DNA from: Microvirga zambiensis WSM3693 | Lineage (GTDB): Bacteria; Pseudomonadota; Alphaproteobacteria; Rhizobiales; Beijerinckiaceae | Direction: 5' to 3' | NCBI RefSeq assembly: GCF_016735695.1 | Contig: NZ_JAERQD010000024.1 | Location: forward strand, 1 to 64,000 | DNA: 64,000 bases | Part shown: one piece after another, positions 1-8,533 of the stretch | Layout: each line of letters begins with the position of its first letter | Position numbering within the stretch: the stretch's first letter is position 1 | Notes under the pieces: generated by a model | What the model was told of the DNA's origin: nothing | The model's input: the letters and a program-made list of their open reading frames with translations, nothing else | Database searches by the model: none | Translations under genes and position numbers: made by a program

Positions 1-165
1 CACGACGCGCGGGCCTTGCGTGTGCCAGAGACAATCACGCTGTTGCCGTTGCCGCCGGCGTCACCTCAGCTGAACCCAGTGGAGCGGATCTGGCTCGTTA
101 GGGGTCACCGACTACTGCGTGGGAAAGCGTCAGCGACACACCCATGGGTCCCAGGATCGTCATGA
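1..165 (+). pseudogene. IS630-family transposase, C-terminal remnant
   Basis: Frame 1 encodes the tail of a DDE transposase. The segment around PPASPQLNPVERIW matches the third catalytic block (the Glu motif) of IS630-family enzymes. The fragment enters from outside the window. After IW the usual residues are lost and a stop occurs at 163-165, so the 3' end is altered. It differs from the complete IS630 element that starts 30 bases later and is therefore a separate older insertion. Confidence 0.6.
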
Positions 166-195
166 TCGACGTACCGGACAGGCCCATCCCAACTA

Positions 196-1292
196 TTGAT
201 CTTCACGTGACAGGTGTAACATAGGGCGGTGTCCATCATCGTGAGGTGCGCGATGGAAGGCAACGTGTGGCGACCGACGCATTTGACGTCGGAGCAGATG
301 GAGGAGCGTCGCCTGGTGGCCGCGACGCTGTTGCGCCAGGGACAGCTCTCTCAAGCAGACATTGCCCGACATGTGGGGGTCAGCCGTGCCAGCGTCTGCC
401 GCTGGGCCGCCACCCTCGCCCAGGAGGGCCCGCACGGTCTGGCAGCGCGCCCCATCCCGGCACCATCGCCCCGCCTCGATGAGAAAGCCTGGACGCGGCT
501 GGGCCGGCTGCTAGATCGGGGGGCCGTGGCGGCGGGCTTTGCCACCGAACGGTGGACGCTTGGGCGCATCGCCGCTCTCATCGAGCGCGCGTTCGGGGTG
601 CATTATCATCCCCGTTACCTGGAACGGCCCCTCAAAGCGCATGGGTTTAGCGTGCAGCGCCCGGCCACACGGGCGAGGGAGCGCGATGAGTGGGTGATCG
701 CGCTCTGGCCCAAGCGCGACTGGGTGGCGTTGAAAAAAGGCGCGCCGAGAGCATCGGACCCTTGTCCTCTGGGACGAGACCGGCCACAGCTTCCGGATCC
801 GGCCGGGCACGACCTGGGCGCGGCGCGGGCTGACCCCGGTGCGGCGGCGGGTGAGCAAACAGCGTGAGGTGTCGAGCATCGTGGCGGTCACGCCCGACGG
901 ACGTCTGTATGCGCGCCACTTCCGCACCTCCATCTCAAGCTGCTGTGTGATCCAGGCCCTGCGCTATGTCCGCCGCAAGATCGGCACGCCTTTGCTGGTG
1001 ATCTGGGACCGGCTCAACGCGCACCGCTCACGGGCGACAACGGACTTCATCGCGTCGCATGCGCACGACTATGCGGTGACCTATCTGCCGGCCTATGCCC
1101 CCGAGTTGAATCCGGAAGAGCCGTGCAATGCCCTCATCAAGCGCGCCATGGCCAACGCTCTGCCCGGATCAGTCGACGACCTGCATCGGCTCGCCCGTCG
1201 CGAGTTCGGCCGCCTCAAACGTCACCCCGAGATGATCGTCCGCTTCTTTCGGCACGCAGGTCTCTCTGTTGCAGGCCTTCCGTGAAGATCAT
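196..1292 (+). mobile_element. Complete IS630-family insertion sequence
   Basis: The ends are near-perfect inverted repeats: TTGATCTTCACG at 196-207 and, reading inward on the minus strand, ATGATCTTCACG from 1292 (11 of 12 match). Both ends are flanked by the dinucleotide TA (194-195 and 1293-1294), the target duplication expected of IS630 elements. The 1.1 kb element holds a transposase in two overlapping frames. The right repeat overlaps the transposase stop codon. Confidence 0.85.
253..1285 (+). CDS. IS630-family transposase in two frames (A6 slip site)
   Basis: Cut-and-paste transposase. The first frame (ATG at 253, GAGG upstream) carries the N-terminal helix-turn-helix, seen in QADIARHVGVSRASVCRW, followed by a second winged-helix-like region. 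The DDE domain lies in another frame, openly readable to 1285: LWDETGHSF (first Asp), VIWDRLNAH (second Asp) and YAPELNPEE (Glu). The frames join at the run of six A at 733-738. With five A the reading passes without interruption into the DDE frame. Transcriptional slippage at A6 or programmed frameshifting could make the full enzyme, as known in several IS630 members; a plain one-base mutation is the alternative. Near-intact ends suggest a recent insertion. Confidence 0.75.
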
Positions 1293-1311
1293 TAGGCTGC
1301 CGGGGTCCAAG

Positions 1312-2658
1312 TCATGCGCTGATGGTAGAACCATCCATGATGGCAGGAATACGAATGCGCGCAATCAGACCGGTGGGGTGTGCGTCGAGGAGCGATAGCG
1401 TCCCTCCATGGGCCTCTGCTACTGCCTGGGCGATGGACAGGCCTAAGCCGAAGCCTTCGGCGTTGTTGAGAGAGCGGGCTGCGTCTCCGCGCGCAAAGGG
1501 CTGCAGCATGGCTTCACGTTCGGACTCGGGGATGCCGGGACCATTGTCGATCACATCGACTTGGACATGAGCGTCTCCCGTCCTGGTTAGCCGGACCACG
1601 GTATGCGTGCCAAACTTCACCGCATTCTCAACAAGGTTGGTCAAGGCACGCACGAACTCGCTCGCATCCAGTCGGACGGGGAGGTGTCTGGGTCCCTCAT
1701 AAACGACCTGCTTTCCGACGTCGGTGAACTGGTTGACGCTTGTCTGAAGAAGGCTGGGAAGGTCGACGATTGCTCGGTCCTGCGACGCCTGTCCGTCTCT
1801 CAGGTAGGAGAGCGAGGAATGGACCATCGCGGCCATCTGGTCGAGATCGCGTAAGGTCGCTTCACGAATGCTCCCATCCTCGATGAACTCGGCTCGCAGA
1901 CGTAGTCGCGTGATCGGCGTACGCAGATCATGGCTGACGGCTGCCAACATCCGAGTCCGATCCTCGACCATACCTCGAATGCGATCCCTCAGGCGGTTCA
2001 GCGCCCGTGCAGCCATGCGGATCTCCTGGGGGCCACTGTCGGGCAAAGGAGCAGGATCCTGGTCCACAGAGAAGCTCTCCGCTGCCCGTACAAAGCGGGT
2101 GAGGGGCGTCGTCAGGCTCCGTGCCGCCCAAAAGGACAGAAGCCCGACGTTGCAGGCAATGAACAAGAGCGTGACAATCACTGCTCCGGATGGGCCGGAG
2201 AGAAGGCGACCGGGCGGAGTAAGGCGAGCGGTTACCAGATCTCCATCAGGCAATCTTACGATGACGTTGGCAGGCTCAGCGTCTCCGCGCGAAGCCTCGT
2301 GTCCTGGAGCGGCGCTGACTGAATAGCGCGAGCCGAGCATTTCTCGAAGCAGAGACAAAGGCGGGTGATCCTGAGCCACATCCAACGGATCAGTCGACCT
2401 GCCGGCCCCGATGTGAAGATCCGGATCAGCTGCCGCGATGGCTGCGATGATCTGGGGGCGCATCTCGCGTGGGACTTGGTCAAGAACCTGAACAAAGTTC
2501 TTGAACCGGGTAACGGATGGTCCTTGCATCGGACCACTCTTCTGATCAAGCGCAAACAGAATGGTCGCTGACAGGTGCATCAACCCCACGGCTATGATCA
2601 CGAGGAGTGTGATCTGTCCCGTGATGGTGGCCGGGACAAGCTTCTTCAAGCGCATCAT
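1312..2658 (-). CDS. Sensor histidine kinase (EnvZ-type)
   Basis: Inner-membrane sensor kinase of 448 residues that should phosphorylate the response regulator encoded just upstream. An N-terminal membrane segment (TLLVIIAVGLMHLSATILF), a periplasmic loop of roughly 120 residues, a second membrane segment (VIVTLLFIACNVGLLSFW) and a HAMP linker precede the HisKA domain, whose phosphoacceptor His lies in AAVSHDLRTP. The ATPase domain shows the N box NLVENAVKF, G1 DNGPGIP and G2 GFGLGLSI. The start codon overlaps the regulator's stop (ATGA), so translation is probably coupled. The stimulus cannot be read from the sequence. Confidence 0.92.
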   Translation of the reverse strand: MMRLKKLVPATITGQITLLVIIAVGLMHLSATILFALDQKSGPMQGPSVTRFKNFVQVLDQVPREMRPQIIAAIAAADPDLHIGAGRSTDPLDVAQDHPPLSLLREMLGSRYSVSAAPGHEASRGDAEPANVIVRLPDGDLVTARLTPPGRLLSGPSGAVIVTLLFIACNVGLLSFWAARSLTTPLTRFVRAAESFSVDQDPAPLPDSGPQEIRMAARALNRLRDRIRGMVEDRTRMLAAVSHDLRTPITRLRLRAEFIEDGSIREATLRDLDQMAAMVHSSLSYLRDGQASQDRAIVDLPSLLQTSVNQFTDVGKQVVYEGPRHLPVRLDASEFVRALTNLVENAVKFGTHTVVRLTRTGDAHVQVDVIDNGPGIPESEREAMLQPFARGDAARSLNNAEGFGLGLSIAQAVAEAHGGTLSLLDAHPTGLIARIRIPAIMDGSTISA

Positions 2659-3371
2659 CGACGCTGGACCTCAGGGGTAAAGAGATAGCCGCTGGAGCGG
2701 ACCGTCTTGATAATCTGAGGCTCTCGAGGGTCCGCTTCTATTTTCTGACGCAGGCGGCTGACCAGAACATCGATGCTGCGCTCGTAAGGTCCGGCGAACC
2801 TGCCCTGGGTCAAGTCCAGCAGTTGGTCCCGAGACAGGATGCGGCCCGGCCGCTCGCAAAAGGCATGGAGCAGGTCGAACTCAGCCCCCGTCACGGTGAC
2901 CTTGACGCCATTCGGGTCAGTCAGCTCCCGGAGACCGAAATTGAGATGCCAGCCAGCAAAGGTCAAAATGGAGTTAGCCGGATTGGAAGTCACGACCTCC
3001 GCTGACTTACGCCGGAGAACGGCCTTGATGCGGGCCAGGAGCTCGCGGGGATTAAACGGCTTAGGCAGATAGTCATCGGCCCCCATCTCTAGGCCGATGA
3101 TGCGATCGATCTCCTCACCCTTTGCCGTCAGCATGATGATCGGAAGGTTCGATTCGGCGCGCAGACGTCGGCAGATGCTCAGGCCGTCCTCACCAGGCAG
3201 GTTCAGATCAAGGACGATCAGATCGACCCGGCTTTCGGCCAGGATCTTGTCCATCTCACGACCGTCGGTGGCAGATGAGGTCCGGCATTCATTCGCGCGC
3301 AGGTAGCGCGAGACGAGGGCGCTGATCTCCCTGTCATCCTCAACGATCAGAATATGAGGCTGGGCCGCCAT
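2655..3371 (-). CDS. OmpR-family response regulator
   Basis: Two-domain DNA-binding regulator of about 238 residues. The receiver domain has the acidic pair in HILIVEDD, the phosphoacceptor Asp in LIVLDLNLPG, the Thr of IIMLTAKG and the Lys of YLPKPF. The C-terminal winged helix (LLDLTQGRFAGPYERSIDVLVSRLRQKIE) is of OmpR/PhoB type. The chosen ATG starts directly before the receiver domain and has AGAGAG upstream. An alternative ATG at 3413, two bases after the preceding gene's stop and with its own purine-rich site, would add 14 residues. It forms one operon with the kinase and the small membrane protein. Confidence 0.92.
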   Translation of the reverse strand: MAAQPHILIVEDDREISALVSRYLRANECRTSSATDGREMDKILAESRVDLIVLDLNLPGEDGLSICRRLRAESNLPIIMLTAKGEEIDRIIGLEMGADDYLPKPFNPRELLARIKAVLRRKSAEVVTSNPANSILTFAGWHLNFGLRELTDPNGVKVTVTGAEFDLLHAFCERPGRILSRDQLLDLTQGRFAGPYERSIDVLVSRLRQKIEADPREPQIIKTVRSSGYLFTPEVQRR

Positions 3372-3415
3372 GGGTACTCTCTGAGAAATATGGTTATTTT
3401 CCTTCACTAACATGC

Positions 3416-3769
3416 TCAGCCCCTCTCTGGGAGCGGGTCTTTATCCATGGTCCGCGAACAAGGATCCGTGTCATAGGCGATCTGAGTATTGGCTCGATGA
3501 GCCAGTGTCGGCGAAAGGCCGACCATTGTTATGGCCGAGCTCGCGCTGACAAGTCGAAGCCCGACGAATAAACCGAGTAAAGCTGCAAGCAATAGGACGA
3601 AAAGCAGCGTCCCAGTCACCAAGCCTGGGCTGTGGTGCACCCCAATCCGAGAGCCACGCTCAGTCGACAATTGGTCCGCTCGGTTGACCAGTTCTGCAAG
3701 ATTGCTGGGCAAGTCCGAGGGCTGTCCGGCGAATGTCGCCTTCCTGACGGGCTTGTCTATCGGAACCAT
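3416..3769 (-). CDS. Small single-pass membrane protein in a two-component operon
   Basis: A 117-residue protein without a family I recognise. The N-terminal half is hydrophilic. One strong membrane segment (GTLLFVLLLAALLGLFVGLRL) lies near residues 52-72, and a short tail with a single Cys follows. AGGGAGA lies six bases before the ATG, which supports the gene. It is the first gene of the operon with the response regulator and kinase. Position and membrane topology suggest an accessory or output component of that signalling system, but this is inference only. Confidence 0.6.
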   Translation of the reverse strand: MVPIDKPVRKATFAGQPSDLPSNLAELVNRADQLSTERGSRIGVHHSPGLVTGTLLFVLLLAALLGLFVGLRLVSASSAITMVGLSPTLAHRANTQIAYDTDPCSRTMDKDPLPERG

Positions 3770-3840
3770 TACAATCTCCCTTCGATACGGGAAGATCTAT
3801 GCTCGATAGGCGTTTCCCCACTGTCTCCCGATCTCCGCAT

Positions 3841-3890
3841 TCTGTTTCAGAACGGTTGCATTCCGGGCGTCAGAAACAATCAGAAACAGA
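3841..3890. promoter_or_regulatory. Repeat cluster upstream of the two-component operon (operator candidate)
   Basis: Two tandem ten-base units, CAGAAACAAT and CAGAAACAGA, fill 3871-3890. An inverted copy, TCTGTTTC, lies at 3841-3848. On the minus strand this reads TGTTTC-N4-TGTTTC, the one-turn spacing typical of OmpR/PhoB-family operators. The cluster lies 70-120 bases upstream of the small membrane protein gene, so autoregulation by the adjacent regulator is plausible. The rest of the 3770-4198 gap shows no gene. Confidence 0.45.
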
Positions 3891-4198
3891 ATTGGGGCTG
3901 CCATGCCGCCTGTAGCGTTGCTCAGGTTGGATTGGCCGCAAGCACCCACAATCCTGCAGCCGTCAAAGTTGAGCCATAGGCGAAGAAGGGACCCCTGATA
4001 TGGAGCCTCAGCTCCGCTAAGGGTATGGCATCATTGACCTGGCCGTTTTTGCGTCCATCGTCGGCATATCGCTGAGAGCACCGTTGGACGGTAGAGGCTA
4101 TGCCGCCGGTTACACTTTGAAACAATAACGTAACGAGCGGTTCATCATGCTGGGCGGCATCAGCGGTATCCACTGACATCACCCCCAGAGGATTGACC

Positions 4199-4537
4199 AT
4201 GAAACCCGCACTTGCCTTCGCTGCTTTTGCATTCTTTGCATCCGGTCTCGCCTTCGCCCAGACCCCACAGGCCGATCCCCCTGGACCCGATGAGCCCTCA
4301 GCCGAGCAACAGAGGCCTGACAGGGATCAGAAGTCTGGGCCGTTCATGCCGCGCCTACCACACGGCTTGGGATTGCCTGGACATCTTCCTCCACCGCCGC
4401 CTCTGTCGAAGGGCGCGATGCTGCGACTCCATAAGGGTGACGTAGCCATTGACATCAAGTGCGAAGACAATGACTCCACGAAAGCCTGTGTCGAGGCGGT
4501 CCTTCCGATCATAGACAGGGCCTTCAGAACACGTTGA
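4199..4537 (+). CDS. Small secreted proline-rich protein
   Basis: A 112-residue exported protein with a clear signal peptide (MKPALAFAAFAFFASGLAFA, cleavage after AFA). It is followed by a Pro/Asp/Glu-rich linker and a short folded-looking end holding two Cys (IKCEDNDSTKACVEAV) that could form a disulphide. AGAGG lies seven bases before the ATG. No family is recognised. It is transcribed away from the two-component operon and could be a target of it, but nothing proves this. Confidence 0.65.
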   Translation: MKPALAFAAFAFFASGLAFAQTPQADPPGPDEPSAEQQRPDRDQKSGPFMPRLPHGLGLPGHLPPPPPLSKGAMLRLHKGDVAIDIKCEDNDSTKACVEAVLPIIDRAFRTR

Positions 4538-4683
4538 GGGCGATAGACCCCAGCGCGCATCGCGTGAAGAGGCACAGGCTTCCCCGGAGGAGAATCCCTC
4601 TGATCAGGGGAAGAACCCTCTCCAGACATCAGCGCTGATCCGCGCAGTCAGTTTGCAGACCCAATTCAGCCGAGATCGCGAAT

Positions 4684-4950
4684 ATGGGACATCTCATTGA
4701 ACTAGAAACAGGTGATTGGTCCGTCTACAGCTCGAGTGAGCAAGCGGATGCACACGACACGAATGTCTTTCCCCTGAGAGCCTCTGGAGGGAGGCACGCT
4801 CCTATCTCGGCTCTGGAACGTGGGCCCGATTACTACAGGCGACAAACGCTTGACCTCGCAAGAGCTGTCAGAGCTACGACTATCCTACTTCCTGCGCGAG
4901 GGGTAACAGTCGACTTGTGGATTAACGACGATGATGCCGCCCTGTTCTGA
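4684..4950 (+). CDS. Hypothetical protein, 88 residues
   Basis: An open frame with ordinary protein-like composition and no recognised domain, signal peptide or membrane segment. The ribosome binding site is weak. It is the only candidate gene in the 4538-5095 interval. Confidence 0.3.
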   Translation: MGHLIELETGDWSVYSSSEQADAHDTNVFPLRASGGRHAPISALERGPDYYRRQTLDLARAVRATTILLPARGVTVDLWINDDDAALF

Positions 4951-5067
4951 TGCGCTGTGCGATCTGGCCACAATCGGTCGCATGACCGCCGATCAGTTCC
5001 GCTTCATCATCGATGTGATACCGCCCTGAGGGCTCAAACGGCACCCAATACTCCGGCTAGCTGCTAA

Positions 5068-5090
5068 AGGCGGCCCGAGAGGCTCCGCCT
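5068..5090 (-). terminator. Hairpin after the SGNH hydrolase gene
   Basis: AGGCGG at 5068-5073 pairs with CCGCCT at 5085-5090. On the minus strand this hairpin lies just after the hydrolase stop and is followed by a short TTT. The loop is 11 bases and the T tract is weak, so termination efficiency is uncertain. Confidence 0.35.
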
Positions 5091-5095
5091 CTGCT

Positions 5096-5932
5096 TCAAC
5101 GCGTACGCGGAATGACGTCACAAAGTGGCAGCTGTTCGTAAATTTCGCGGTATGATCGCGCATGCACTCCATCGATCGTGACACCGTTCTTGGCAATGCC
5201 GAATGTGCCTTCACGCCGGAGACCTTCGTAGGGATCGTGAAAGCTGCATTTCTCCAAGCGGCCACATACACGAGCTATTACTTTAGAGTAAGTCTCAATA
5301 CCGCCGACATCGAAGTCCGTAGCTTTCTCTTCCGCAACCGGAGGAATCGCGGTTGCAAAGACAAACTCGGCCTTTACTTTTAGGGCATCTAGAAGCGTCT
5401 CAATCTTGCGCTCATAGTTGATTGAGTCGACTGTCGCCTTTCGAAGGAGATCATTGGTTCCGATCACCAGAACCGCAGCTGCCGCCTTGGAAGGGAGTTT
5501 CAGCTTCTTAATTGCAGCTGTATAGACAGCAGCATTTGCCCCGCTCACCCCGGCGTTGATCGTGTCTCTGTCACAAAGCTTGCTCGGTTGCCGGTACAAG
5601 TCGATGTGACTGTCGCCTGCAAACAGAATGAACCCAGGGGCAACGTCACGCATTTGGGCGTTGACGACAGGGATTCGAAGGCGCGAATAGGCCCGGGCAT
5701 TGAAGTCGTCCTTGGACATGTACGCACTAAGTGCCCAGCCAGTCCCTCCGCCCGTCGCGACAAGTCCACTGACGAGGATGACATTGCGAAGTAGAGGTCG
5801 CCATCCGCGTAAGCGTCCGGGAGAAGAGCGTAGTCCGGCTCCATGGCTTAGGATGGGCCGAAGCAGACGAGGGCCAAAGAACCTGGCTCGAGGTACATGC
5901 CTCTTGCCGCTGACATAATCGCTCATTTCCAT
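5096..5932 (-). CDS. Membrane-anchored SGNH/GDSL-family hydrolase
   Basis: A protein of about 278 residues with a basic N-terminal cytoplasmic stretch, one membrane segment (NVILVSGLVATGGGTGWAL) and an SGNH esterase fold. The nucleophile block is FILFAGDSHID, block III is VLVIGTNDLL (Asn of the oxyanion hole) and the catalytic Asp and His lie in TIDGVH near the C terminus. These fit a lipase/acetyl-esterase-like enzyme facing the periplasm. Substrates in this family range from acylated sugars to peptidoglycan or lipid acyl groups and cannot be named here. The start is uncertain: ATG at 5932 or 5926, or TTG at 5941, none with a strong ribosome binding site. Confidence 0.8.
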   Translation of the reverse strand: MEMSDYVSGKRHVPRARFFGPRLLRPILSHGAGLRSSPGRLRGWRPLLRNVILVSGLVATGGGTGWALSAYMSKDDFNARAYSRLRIPVVNAQMRDVAPGFILFAGDSHIDLYRQPSKLCDRDTINAGVSGANAAVYTAAIKKLKLPSKAAAAVLVIGTNDLLRKATVDSINYERKIETLLDALKVKAEFVFATAIPPVAEEKATDFDVGGIETYSKVIARVCGRLEKCSFHDPYEGLRREGTFGIAKNGVTIDGVHARSYREIYEQLPLCDVIPRTR

Positions 5933-6779
5933 GCAATCCAACTCAATCGGAAAAGGGAGCCCTGCCGTGGAAGGGCAGGCTCAAGAGGCAACGTTGTCGG
6001 TACTGGGACAACGAGAGACCACACGGACATGGCAGGGCGCGTGGTCCTTACGTCATTTAGTATGATTGTTTGGCTCGGTGATTTCAGGAATGTTTCGCGT
6101 CTATGTCCGTGTGAAGACACTGAATATTCCAGCCCAGGCAGGTCCTGGATCTGCGGGTAATACGGCTCACATTCTCAGCGAATCGAGGTGTTGCAGGGCG
6201 CGCGCCTATCGCTGAGAACTCCAGAACCAGGGCTTTGTTGTGAGTCGTGCAACACGTTGGAGCGCTGCAGCACTTGGATATCCACTGTCAGTCGATGGCT
6301 ACTTGGTGCTACATTCGGCTGGCTTACGCCCGCTGCAGTAACGCCCCTACAGGCGCGTGTTGCGTTTCCGTGCAACCACGGTGTGATTGTTTCGCGTAAG
6401 GGCCATCGCGGAATGCTTACGATGCGGGAGCAAGAATGAAGTGTGTCGGCGGTCCTGGAGTACTTCCTGAGCAAAAAATTCGATGTTGCTTTGCGCACCA
6501 GGGGCCGCTGCTCCTCGGAGTCGGACTCTTGAAGCTCGTAGTGGGAGCTGACATACCGCGGGGTTAAAGCAACTACGAGACCTTCAGTAGCAACGGAACT
6601 GCGCCGTGCGCGCTCATGCTTTTTTCTTAGGTCACCACTCACGTTACTCAGCATGCCATGGGAGAAACGAACGCGAAACATTTCTGAAACAATCGAGCCA
6701 TTGAGGCGCGATAGATTGCGCCAAGTTCGTGGGGCTGGTCACGACACGCTGGCTCAGTTGCTAGCCCACGTTGATACGG
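5933..6779. other. Gene-poor interval
   Basis: About 850 bases between divergent genes. Only short frames occur, with shuffled, low-complexity-like translations and no ribosome binding sites. I see no RNA gene, repeat or insertion sequence. Promoters of the two flanking divergent genes must lie here, but no convincing box stands out. Confidence 0.5.
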
Positions 6780-7487
6780 ATGACAAGTCGTGAGGGCGCG
6801 GGCGTGCGAAGGCAAGGGCGAAGCATCGGAGCCGGTACTCGCAGATATCTGCGGCATCATGGTCTGACCGAGACCATAGTGCATTTGGCCTATCGCGCAA
6901 TCAATTATGTCATCCTGGCGTTGTGCTTCGAGGTAAAAGTCTTACTCTTGGAAGATGTGGAGTGGAGCCTGGTTGCAGACTGGAACGGCTATTGGAGCTT
7001 CCTCAGCTACGATCAACTCAGGTACTTCAGCCAAGCCGATCCATTTCTTCTGCTTGGTGAGGCTTTCTTGGATCAAGCGTTCGCACGCGGTGACCGGTGC
7101 TACGCCTATGTCAAGGATGGAACGTTAGGGGCCTATACGTGGTATTCGACCGTCCCGACGCCGCTCCGGGATGGCTTGGTTGCCACCTTTCATCCTGATT
7201 ACATCTATATGTACAAGGCCTTCACGGCTCCCGCGTTTCGTGGGCAACGATTATACGGCATTGGCGTCACCTGTGCCTTTCAGGCCTTGATGGAGGAGAA
7301 AAAATACAGGGGGCTGGTGAGCTACGTTGAGGTGCACAATCAGCCGTCCTTGAAGGCTCTTCGGCGGATCGGATTCAAGACCGTAGGGATGGCCATTGTT
7401 ATTGGCTTAAGACACCCTTTATTTTCGTACATCAGCGCGAGGTGCAAGGGTATCTTCCATGCCAAGGTCACGCCAACGCCAAGCTGA
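6780..7487 (+). CDS. GNAT-family N-acetyltransferase
   Basis: A 235-residue acyltransferase candidate. The acetyl-CoA binding motif A is visible in FTAPAFRGQRLYGIGVTCAF near residues 150-170. It is followed by VEVHNQPSLKALRRIGFKTVG, the typical motif B region in which an Asn-x-x-S/A-x-x-x-x-x-x-x-x-GF pattern closes the fold. The first third has a hydrophobic stretch (INYVILALCFEVKVLLL). Proteins like this occur near surface polysaccharide genes, but the immediate neighbours here do not show such a pathway. ATG at 6780 was chosen over an in-frame TTG at 6771. Confidence 0.75.
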   Translation: MTSREGAGVRRQGRSIGAGTRRYLRHHGLTETIVHLAYRAINYVILALCFEVKVLLLEDVEWSLVADWNGYWSFLSYDQLRYFSQADPFLLLGEAFLDQAFARGDRCYAYVKDGTLGAYTWYSTVPTPLRDGLVATFHPDYIYMYKAFTAPAFRGQRLYGIGVTCAFQALMEEKKYRGLVSYVEVHNQPSLKALRRIGFKTVGMAIVIGLRHPLFSYISARCKGIFHAKVTPTPS

Positions 7488-7557
7488 ATTTTCCTGATGC
7501 CATACTGCGGTGCGATGCTGCCGAGATCCCGCGGCGCCTTCAGCCTCGTCGCGGGTT

Positions 7558-8090
7558 AAATGCGAACTTACCGCCCTCGGCCGCGATGCTACGCTCGAAC
7601 ATGGCGCCAGTCCTTAAACGGGGCCACCTCGGTCACGAGCGGGCCAGTTCGACGGCTCGCTTCCACCTTGGCGTCATGCCTCGTTGTCATGCGTCCGGTG
7701 TCGTGGCGAAGCCACCGAGATGCGCAGTTCCTTATAAATCACGAGGTCGTAAGGCCATTCGGCGTCATATCCCAGGATGCCCATCTGCAGCAGGCGGCCA
7801 CCCTTGGTGAGGTCACACATTGCGTCGGCCGCGCCGAAGGAAGAACCCGAGCACTCGATCACGCGATCGTAGGGTCCGCCCGCGTCCGTAGTTCGTGCCT
7901 CAGCAACAACGGAGCCGAGACGTTCCGCGAGATCAAGGCGGACGCGATCGCGGGCAGCGCCGTACCCGCACCGTGTAACGCTGCCCGCGCGGGCCAATTG
8001 GGCAGCGAACAGCCCAATGGCGTCAGGCCGGTCGCCAACACTTCGCCGTCGGGTTTGATGTGGCAATCGTCGCCATAGGTGGAGTTCATG
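7558..8090 (-). pseudogene. Zinc-type alcohol dehydrogenase (MDR), multiply frameshifted
   Basis: The minus strand encodes broken pieces of a medium-chain dehydrogenase. One frame gives AIGLFAAQLARAG, then RDRVRLDLAERLG, YDRVIECSGS, GGRLLQMGILG and YKELRISVASPRHRTHDN, the Rossmann half of sugar-alcohol or threonine dehydrogenase-like proteins. Another frame gives the Zn-side piece CHIKPDGEVLATGLTPLG, and a third gives the C-terminal LVTEVAPFKDW. The N-terminal catalytic half is missing. This is decayed, not functional. Confidence 0.7.
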
Positions 8091-8107
8091 ACGCAGGCGC
8101 GTGGCTC

Positions 8108-8508
8108 GCGGCATCCTTCGTCCTCTACTTCACCAGCTTTGGGCGGCTTATCAAAGCCGTCGGCTCACATAGCGAGGCCGGTGCGGTTGTCGGGCGTTCC
8201 AACGGGCCTGTACGTCTTCTTGGTCTACGCGATCTCGGGCAGGTTCGCAGCCGTGCCGAGCCTCATCGCGGCCTGGCGCACCGGCATGGGCGCGCCGAAC
8301 GGCGGTGTCGGCGCAGTACTCCAGGCGATTGACGCCGTGGTGATCGGCAGCGCCAGCCTTATGGTGGGCGGTTCAATACCCTGCTCGGCGCCCTTACGCT
8401 TGCCATCATCGGCAGTATTATGAGCCTGTCGAACGTGCCGGACTATACGCGGCAGGTCATTAGCGGCGTCGTGATCGTGACCGGTTTGGGGCCAGTGTTC
8501 CCCCGTTG
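8108..8508 (+). pseudogene. Ribose-type ABC transporter permease (RbsC-like), remnant
   Basis: Pieces of an RbsC-type permease in at least three frames: SFGRLIKAVGSHSEA, then SGVPTGLYVFLVYAISG with IAAWRTGMGAPN, then TLLGALTLAIIGSIMSL and YTRQVISGVVIV. These are the last membrane segments of the family in the correct order. The N-terminal two thirds are absent. Together with the dehydrogenase remnant it suggests a lost sugar or polyol uptake locus. Confidence 0.7.
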
Positions 8509-8533
8509 ACAACAAGGCTTCGAGGGCTCCCTC

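Noticed and set aside
6175..6681. A 168-codon minus-strand frame in the 5.9-6.8 kb gap
   Set aside because: Ser/Arg/His-rich shuffled translation, no ribosome binding site, no recognised domain.
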